NCBI GenBank assembly: GCA_018398815.1
Contig: CM031626.1
Location: 42,316,701 to 42,380,700, forward strand
DNA: 64,000 nt
Origin: Conus ventricosus
Lineage: Eukaryota; Mollusca; Gastropoda; Neogastropoda; Conidae
Direction of reading: 5' to 3'
Under the pieces are notes generated by a model. That model saw only the letters and a list, made by a program, of their open reading frames with translations. It had not been told where the DNA came from and searched no databases. Made by a program: the position numbers and the translations under genes. Below, piece after piece: positions 57,870 through 64,000 of the stretch (positions are counted from its first letter, which is position 1; every line of letters begins with the position of its first letter).

Positions 57870-59229
57870 AGCTTCAGAGAGTAATACAACCCTGTTTCTA
57901 CATGATCTAAAATACTACCAGTAAGATGGCTTGCATCATAATCATCTGTTTCAAGATCTGGGTTGTACAAAATGCATGTCTACACTCATAACTAACCTGT
58001 ACTCACTGGAGAAGCCAAAAGAACAACAACAACAAAAACAACAGCTATCTGCAGGCAGCTGCATGTGACACTTGGGAATTCAGAAAAAGACAAAATTGAA
58101 AATCAAACAAACAAACAAAAACTTTCCCCAGCCATTTACTGATTTAGTAAAAAGAAGACAAAAACAAAAATCAAATTTAAAAAAAAAAAAACAAAAAAAA
58201 AACCCCTCCCCTTTCCCCAACATACCATTTTTTGGTAATATATACATAACCCCTGACTTAATCTTATAGAGAAACAGACAAAACCTAGGAAACTGGAGTT
58301 CTGTTCTGAAAAAGACTTCCCCTACACTAAAGAAGAAAACCAAAAAAAAAGAAAAGCAAAAAGCAACTCCACATAACAGATTATTTCTTCTTTAAAAAAA
58401 AAAAAAAATTAGAGTAACAAGTGTAATTTGCTGTGCATGCATCTGTTTCTGAGCTGGTGGTATCTATAACTGACCACCGTGGTCACCTGATCTCATTCCA
58501 AGATCAATTCATATACATCAAAACCAACTCCCCATTTCTTCGTCATCTCATATACTGCCACCGCCAGTTTGAAGTCAATGCAAACTCACCCATATCATTT
58601 ACACGGCATCTGGGCCTTTGAGACGAATTAAGAAATACCTAGGCCACGAAACTGTCCACAGTTGTCTTAAGTGGACAGTGACTTGCACTCACAGTCACAT
58701 TTGATGCAAGCTGAACATGTTCACAATTTCTTGGGCTCAAATCAAAGCACTTTCAAATTCGCAGCCACCAGCGTTTCAGCAGGCATCTCAAAATGCTCTA
58801 TTTTATCGCTCAAGCTTCCCCAAACAACTAGTACAGGAATGAAATGCATCGTCACCCTTGAAGGGCAGATCATTGGTCGACTTGCAATGGCATATGGGGG
58901 AAAACTGAACGTTCAAAAGCTGATTGGACAAGCTTTTAAGTTACAAGGCTAAACGTCTCCTATACCCCTCTTGAAAGGCACAACTACGGTTTATCCTTGT
59001 TCTTCACAGACAAATGTTCAATTCATGGTCCAGGATCTTCAATTTTCCCCTAAGACAAAAAAGGATCACTCAGTATGGTCTGCAAAGGAAAAAAGGATCA
59101 CTAAACATGGTTCTCAGAGGAAAGAGGTTTGCAGGTCTACCCAAAAAGAAAAACAAAAACAAAACAAAAAAGAGATCACCCAACGGTGAATCTCAGAGAA
59201 ATGGATCCCCTTACATGGTTTGGAAAGAG

Positions 59230-59625
59230 GAAAAAGGATCACCACACATGGTTCACAGAGGAAAAAAGGATCACCACACACGGTTCACAGAGGAAAAAGA
59301 ATCACCACACATGGCTCACAGAGGAAAAAGGATCACCACACATGGCTCACAGAGGAAAAAGAATCACCACACATGGCTCACAGAGGAAAAAGGATCACCA
59401 CACAATGGCTCACAGAGGAAAAAGAATCACCACACATGGCTCACAGAGGAAAAAGAATCACCACACATGGCTCAAAGAGGAAAAAGAATCACCACACATG
59501 GCTCACAGAGGAAAAAGAATCACCACACATGGCTCACAGAGGAAAAAGAATCACCACACATGGCTCAAAGAGGAAAAAGAATCACCACACATGGTTCACA
59601 GAGGAAAAAGGATCACCACACACCC
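59230..59625. repeat. 30-bp minisatellite, about 13 units
   Basis: Units AGAGGAAAAAGAATCACCAC, ACATGGCTCAC with AAG/AAA and CTC/TTC variants. More diverged units start near 59065. Long lysine/histidine-rich frames here follow from the repeat. Confidence 0.95.
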
Positions 59626-59986
59626 TCTGGAAACTGCACAGGCTCACATACATGAAAAGGTCTAACAGAACCCCTCTGTGGCAGAACAACAACAACAAAT
59701 AATTGTGGACGGTCTAACCCTCTCGTTACTGCTGGAAAACTTGACCCGATACTGAGCTCTGAATTCAGAAGCAGTAGCAGTGCGCACTTCAATGACTTGT
59801 TTGGTAATAACTGAGCAAAACTGGAGGAATTATTGATCACAGCCTATTCAACAGCTCTATGCTCAGTAGTTCTAACAATGCTTCTTATCATTATCATTGT
59901 TCCCCATCTGCATCTCCTCTCTCCCATCAATCTTAGCATCATATGCATACACTTGTACACCAGTTGACAGACACAATCTGTCTGAC

Positions 59987-60094
59987 CTCGGGAGCTGATG
60001 CGGTGCATTTTGATGCGGTTCTGGGTCATGAACTGCAGCACCAAGTCCACATTCTGCCGCATTTCCTCGTATGTGGCGGGGACTTCGTGGATGC
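59987..60094 (-). CDS. DIXDC1: Dixin exon 2, CH domain middle
   Basis: This encodes IHEVPATYEEMRQNVDLVLQ and then FMTQNRIKMHRISSR. It aligns with vertebrate dixin QQEMKNNVEKVLQFVASKKIRMH, a conserved CH helix pair. The acceptor is GATAGCAG|GC (phase 1) and the donor CGAG|GTCAGA (phase 1). Joined directly to exon 1 it stays in frame but lacks the AGEKL-G segment that follows EIV in vertebrates, so an intervening microexon of about 18 nt may exist. The next exon supplies the D of DIVEGNLK. Confidence 0.9.
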
Positions 60095-60619
60095 CTGCTA
60101 TCTGTTGCTTGGCTGCTCATACAGACAGTCGGACAGACAGACAAACACCCACACACATACACGCACATGTGCGCGTGCACATACACACACACACAAAAGT
60201 CTGGTTTCATTTTGACATTTCAAGCGTAGTGTTCCAATTTAAGCATAGCACTTTTACGCGATGCAACAACTCAAGACTTAAATGCGCTTTTAACTGCACT
60301 TTGCTTTGCAAACAACATGATGCTCGACTAAGGAAACCAATCATGTGGTTTTGACTTCTGACTCATAAAATATCAAAATGTCTGACAATCAAACTAATCG
60401 ACAAGGTGGCCAAATCACAATCATCTTTAATGATTTTTTTCTTTTTATTACATATTCATCCTGTCCTTGCTGAACCTGGCCATTTTTCATAAAATAAATC
60501 AACAGTCTACATGAAATAAATCAACAGTCTACATGAAATAAATCAACAGTCTGTAGATCTACGTTGTCCTGATTCTGTTTAAGCCGACTTAAACTTGATA
60601 GAGTGTGTTTTCTTAATTT

Positions 60620-60651
<32 letters not shown>

Positions 60652-60752
60652 GGGGGGGGGGTATAGCACTTGATCACAAAGTGTAGCATATTAGCACATC
60701 CACTGAAATCATAGCATGCTACACTAAAATCACAGCACTTGGCTGCTCATTC

Positions 60753-60833
60753 AAGTACCAGGCTCAGCCCTGATGTGGCCCTCTGCGGTTGGCTGGGCTA
60801 TAAGCAACATTATCTTATCTTAAGTACCAGGCT
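60753..60833 (+). mobile_element. 57-bp LINE 3' tail insertion with 12-bp target duplication
   Basis: AAGTACCAGGCT flanks both sides (60753-60764 and 60822-60833). The insert CAGCCCTGATGTGGCCCTCT, GGCTGGGCTATAA equals the 3' end of the LINE at 54510-55080, ending in ATCTT repeats. Confidence 0.9.
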
Positions 60834-61109
60834 AACTGTTAAAACTCATTTAATTAAGCGCCAGAATAACAGTTATAATTCATTCAACCACCAGTCACAT
60901 GGTTACAGCCATTCAACCACAATCATGCGATTACACTCGTTCAAGCACCAGCAAACTGTCATGTTCATTTGAGCACCAGAAATGGTTACACTCATTTGAG
61001 CGCCAAAGAAATATCAAACCTGAACTTGCCAGAAACAAGATATTTATTGATTAGTTACAGAAGACCCTTTGCAAGTCTCAGCCTCAGGTCAGGCTGATCA
61101 GTAACCCTT

Positions 61110-62157
61110 ATGCTTCCGTCAATTTTAGAGCAGCTTTTACATTTCGGTCAATTTTAGAGCAGCTTTTACAGAGCAGCTTTTACATTTCGGTCAATTTTAG
61201 AGCAGCTTTTACATTTCGGTCAATTTTAGAGCAGCCTTTTACATTTCGGTCAATTTTAAAGCAGTCCTGTGCATTTCAGTAACATTTTACAATAACATTA
61301 ACATTTCAGTCACTTTTACCATCGTCCTTTACATTTAATTCAGTTTTACAGACATTCTTCCGTTCTTCATGTCCAAGATTGATCAGCTGACGTCAGATCA
61401 ATGCAACAAGTCACTGTTAACATTTAATACAGTCAGGGGTCACAGAGCGGGTCTACAGCTTTCAACTGGAAGTGCATTTCATTGGCTGATGCAACAGCTG
61501 ATCAGCAAATTTTTCTTTCTACTAATTTTTTTCATCTACTTACTTAACATGTAACGAGTCCATTTTTTGTTCTTCATAAACACATATGCACATGAGATAA
61601 TTGAAATGGAGCCCATCATTTTCAAAACTGACTCCTCATGTTTACAGCAATGAGTCAATGATCCCCGATACCTCAAAGAATGCCGAAGCTCCAGCCCTTT
61701 AGAGGAGTTGGAATACCCATCTTTCTGAATTTCCATGACAACTTAACCTTCTGGCCGATGAAATGCAATGCTCCCTTCACTTGCCATTGGCAAAACAATT
61801 TCTGAGTCAATATAAGGGTGACAGAACAGTCAGCTTCGGCGCTGACCAATCATATTTCCTCCTTTCCACTTCCTCACCTCCAACAGCCCCCACACTACCC
61901 CCATCCTGGTGTTTTTTTTTCCTGGTTTTTTTTTTCAGAACAAGACTACAACAGAGTGCTCTTTAACTGAAACAAGGTTCAATTAAAAAAACAAACAAAC
62001 ACACAAACAAAACAACCCCCCCCCCCCCCCACACACACACACAAACACAAACAGTAGTATGCACAGTCGTGCTTACTTCATTTGAACATATTACAGCTGC
62101 TCTTCTTCATTTTCAAATATATGTAGAGTTGAAATGGATTTGGAATGTGTATGTGGT

Positions 62158-62223
<66 letters not shown>

Positions 62224-63190
62224 AGAGAGAGAGAGAGAAGGGAGACTGTGAGACAGACAGAAAGACAGGCAGACAGACAGGATGGACAACATACAGATTG
62301 CATCATTTTTCTTCAGTCCAAGTATGTGAGAATGTTGGAAGCATGACAACTTCATTCTATTTTCTTTTCTAAGACAGTTTTATACATAGTGGCAAATTTT
62401 TTTTTTTTCAATTTGTACTCTGCATGTACAGAGGTAAAACAAACTTTCTTATGTCTTGTGTCTCTCACCTAAACCTTTCATTCCACGTGAGAAGTGCATG
62501 CCATTGTTAAGTCATAGTTTGATGGCCTGTTCTAGTGCCTTTACCAACTGTCTTTCCACTTAAGGTGGGCATATAGACATTTTGGCGGAGCATACAGCCA
62601 TTCTGGTGGACAAACAGATTTTTGTATTTACTTTGTCCCTGAGGCAAACCAAAAAGTCAGGACATTTCCAGCCCTGCCTCTGTATTTCAGTCAGTTTTGC
62701 AATAATCTTTTACCTTTCAGTAAATTTTACAATACATCCCTAAATATGTTTCAGTGAATTTTATACAGCAAACTTTTGTTACATATCACTTTATATTTCA
62801 CTTTCATATGGAAGCCCTTGGTGGTTTCAGTTAGTTTTATCAGTAGGCGTTCGCATTTTCATCAACTCTAACTAACCAACTAAATTTCAATCAGTTTCAA
62901 GGTACCGCACTGAATTCATCCAATTTTACACAGTACCCTTTGTATTTTATTCAGTTTTTATAGAATTGCAATTTATATTTCAGTTGATTTTACAGTAGCC
63001 CTTTTGTACCACAGTCCACTTAACACAGTATCTCAGTCAACTTAATACAGAATCCTTTCTAGTGTGATTTTATACAGTTGTATAACATATTTCAGTCAGT
63101 TTTTATACATCAGCCACTAATAATTCAGTCAATTTTATACAGTAACCCTATGTGGTTAAGTTGATTCAACAGCAGCCTTTCATATCTCAG
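61110..63190. repeat. Degenerate 30-45-bp tandem repeat, partly overwritten
   Basis: Five recent units at 61125-61260 (CATTTCGGTCAATTTTAGAG, CAGCTTTTA). Diverged units (TTTCAGTCA-TTTTATACAGT, A-CCCTTT) continue at 62690-63190 and resume at 63805-63860 beyond a SINE. Confidence 0.85.
62157..62245. repeat. (GA)n tract
   Basis: About 90 bp of GA/AGG repeat followed by CAGACAGA-type sequence. Confidence 0.95.
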
Positions 63191-63198
63191 TCAATTTC

Positions 63199-63801
63199 AT
63201 TATCATTATCATCATGAATACATATATATATATTATATAGCACCTATCCTTGGCTGGAGACCAAGCTCTGAACACTTTACAATCCATACTCATTTACACA
63301 GCGGGCTGCCTACCTGGGTAGTGCCGACTGAAGAGCTGCCAGCTGGCGCTTCATTCAGTCGTTTCCCGTGTCATCAAGTCAGTATCGTTCACTCAATATC
63401 CTTACTTCCTTCATTCTTTCCATTTCTCACGCAGGGTGCATGCTACGTGTAACATGTCATCCATACCAACAGCCAAACTAGCCTTCTCTTCCGAAAGTTG
63501 GTGATGGGATTTTACATGTGTGCAAGATGTTATGCGTGCGTTCACACACAGAACCTCGGTTTATAGTCTCATTCAAAGGACTGTAACTTGTGTAAGGGGA
63601 ATGGAGGTCAGAACCAGTGTTAACTCCAAGAGAAAAAATCCCCCTGTACTGCAGTGGCCCGGCAGAGATTCAAACCTGCAACCCCAGGATCTCCGAGGGA
63701 AAACCCTGTACTGCAGTGGCCCGGCAGAGATTCGAACCCCCAACCCCAGGATCACCAAGATTACCAGTCCAGTGCTCTACCACTGAGCAATTCCGGCCCC
63801 C
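63199..63801 (-). mobile_element. tRNA-derived SINE, family A variant 1, with duplicated head segment
   Basis: Head at the right end on the minus strand: GGAATTGCTCAGTGGTAGAG with B-box GGGTTCGAATCTC. A roughly 62-bp piece (CTGTACTGCAGTGGCCCGGC, AGAGATTC) is repeated inside the head region. The 3' end at the left is (ATCATT)/(TA) rich. It splits a degenerate array. Confidence 0.92.
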
Positions 63802-63942
63802 TCATAGCAACCCTTTACATTTCAGTCATTTTATACAGCAACCCTTAACATTTTTTTACACTATTTCTTGGCTCCACCTTTCAAAGCAGTCACTCTCCTT
63901 TAATTAAGCATTCACTCAAGTACTTTCTAGTGGGGTACTCAC

Positions 63943-64000
63943 AGACAATTTCAATGATGTCGGCGAAGACAACCCCGTCGCGCATGTCATGGCGCAGATC
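63943..64000 (-). CDS. DIXDC1: Dixin exon 1 of the window (partial), CH domain
   Basis: This codes for 19 residues, DLRHDMRDGVVFADIIEIV, then one base of a split codon. It matches the dixin CH-domain segment DLR-D-RDGV-A-LIEIV, which in CH folds lies in the central helices. The donor is T|GTGAGTAC, phase 1. The exon runs off the right edge, so its acceptor and the upstream CH residues are not seen. CH domains typically bind actin or related cytoskeletal partners, and one dixin isoform is reported to bind F-actin through it. Confidence 0.88.

Larger units (their letters stand above)
56559..59986 (-). other. Dixin intron 2
   Basis: Holds the 76-bp palindromic array, a 74-bp pure GT repeat (57795-57868), A-rich blocks (58080-58410), unremarkable sequence at 58420-59010 and the 30-bp array. 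Confidence 0.85.
60095..63942 (-). other. Dixin intron 1 (of the window)
   Basis: Three 23-bp units at 60487-60553, a T tract at about 60627-60650, a LINE tail insertion, a degenerate array, (GA)n at 62157-62245 and a SINE. A CH-domain microexon may be hidden here but I could not find it. Confidence 0.8.

Noticed and set aside
59014..59702. Lys/His-rich frames of 160-213 codons
   Set aside because: Made by the 30-bp array in intron 2; all three plus frames are open with the same repeated motif.

Overview
The window looks like animal nuclear DNA. A single gene is split into small exons with GT-AG introns, and the rest is dense in short tandem repeats, tRNA-derived SINEs, LINE tails, small TTAA-targeting DNA transposons, (CA)n tracts and long C/G homopolymers. 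A lophotrochozoan, probably a mollusc, is my best guess. That guess rests on the overall style and on how far the protein has diverged from vertebrates; nothing in the sequence proves it.

The one gene I can support is on the minus strand: dixin (DIXDC1, also called Ccd1), a CH + coiled-coil + DIX protein of Wnt signalling. Sixteen coding exons run from the right edge (64000, inside the calponin-homology domain, so the 5' end lies outside) to a TGA at 20439. All join with matching intron phases, giving about 616 residues. Exons 1-3 are the CH domain, 4-5 a linker, 5-12 the coiled coils, 13 a linker and 14-16 the DIX domain. Two places do not read cleanly. A short CH-domain piece (GEKL in vertebrates) is missing between exons 1 and 2, and a net +2 frameshift lies at the 3' end of exon 15 in the DIX domain.

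Positions 1-20438 lie downstream of the gene. They hold 3' UTR or intergenic sequence, SINEs and many tandem arrays, with no gene I can support. The introns hold most of the notable structure. Intron 8 (37318-45079) carries about 5 kb of related minisatellites (99-, 51-, 21- and 47-bp units) interrupted by a piggyBac-like element. Intron 14 holds two different 83-bp arrays and a 1.8-kb 47-bp array. Intron 2 holds a 76-bp palindromic array close to a splice acceptor. Several splice sites abut UG repeats or G runs.

The most interesting general pattern is that at least four tandem arrays appear to have grown out of recognisable parts of mobile elements: the SINE 3' tail, another SINE's 5' head, the interior of a hairpin MITE, and the terminal repeat of a TTAA-type transposon. 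I see no prokaryotic operon, CRISPR array or defence system.
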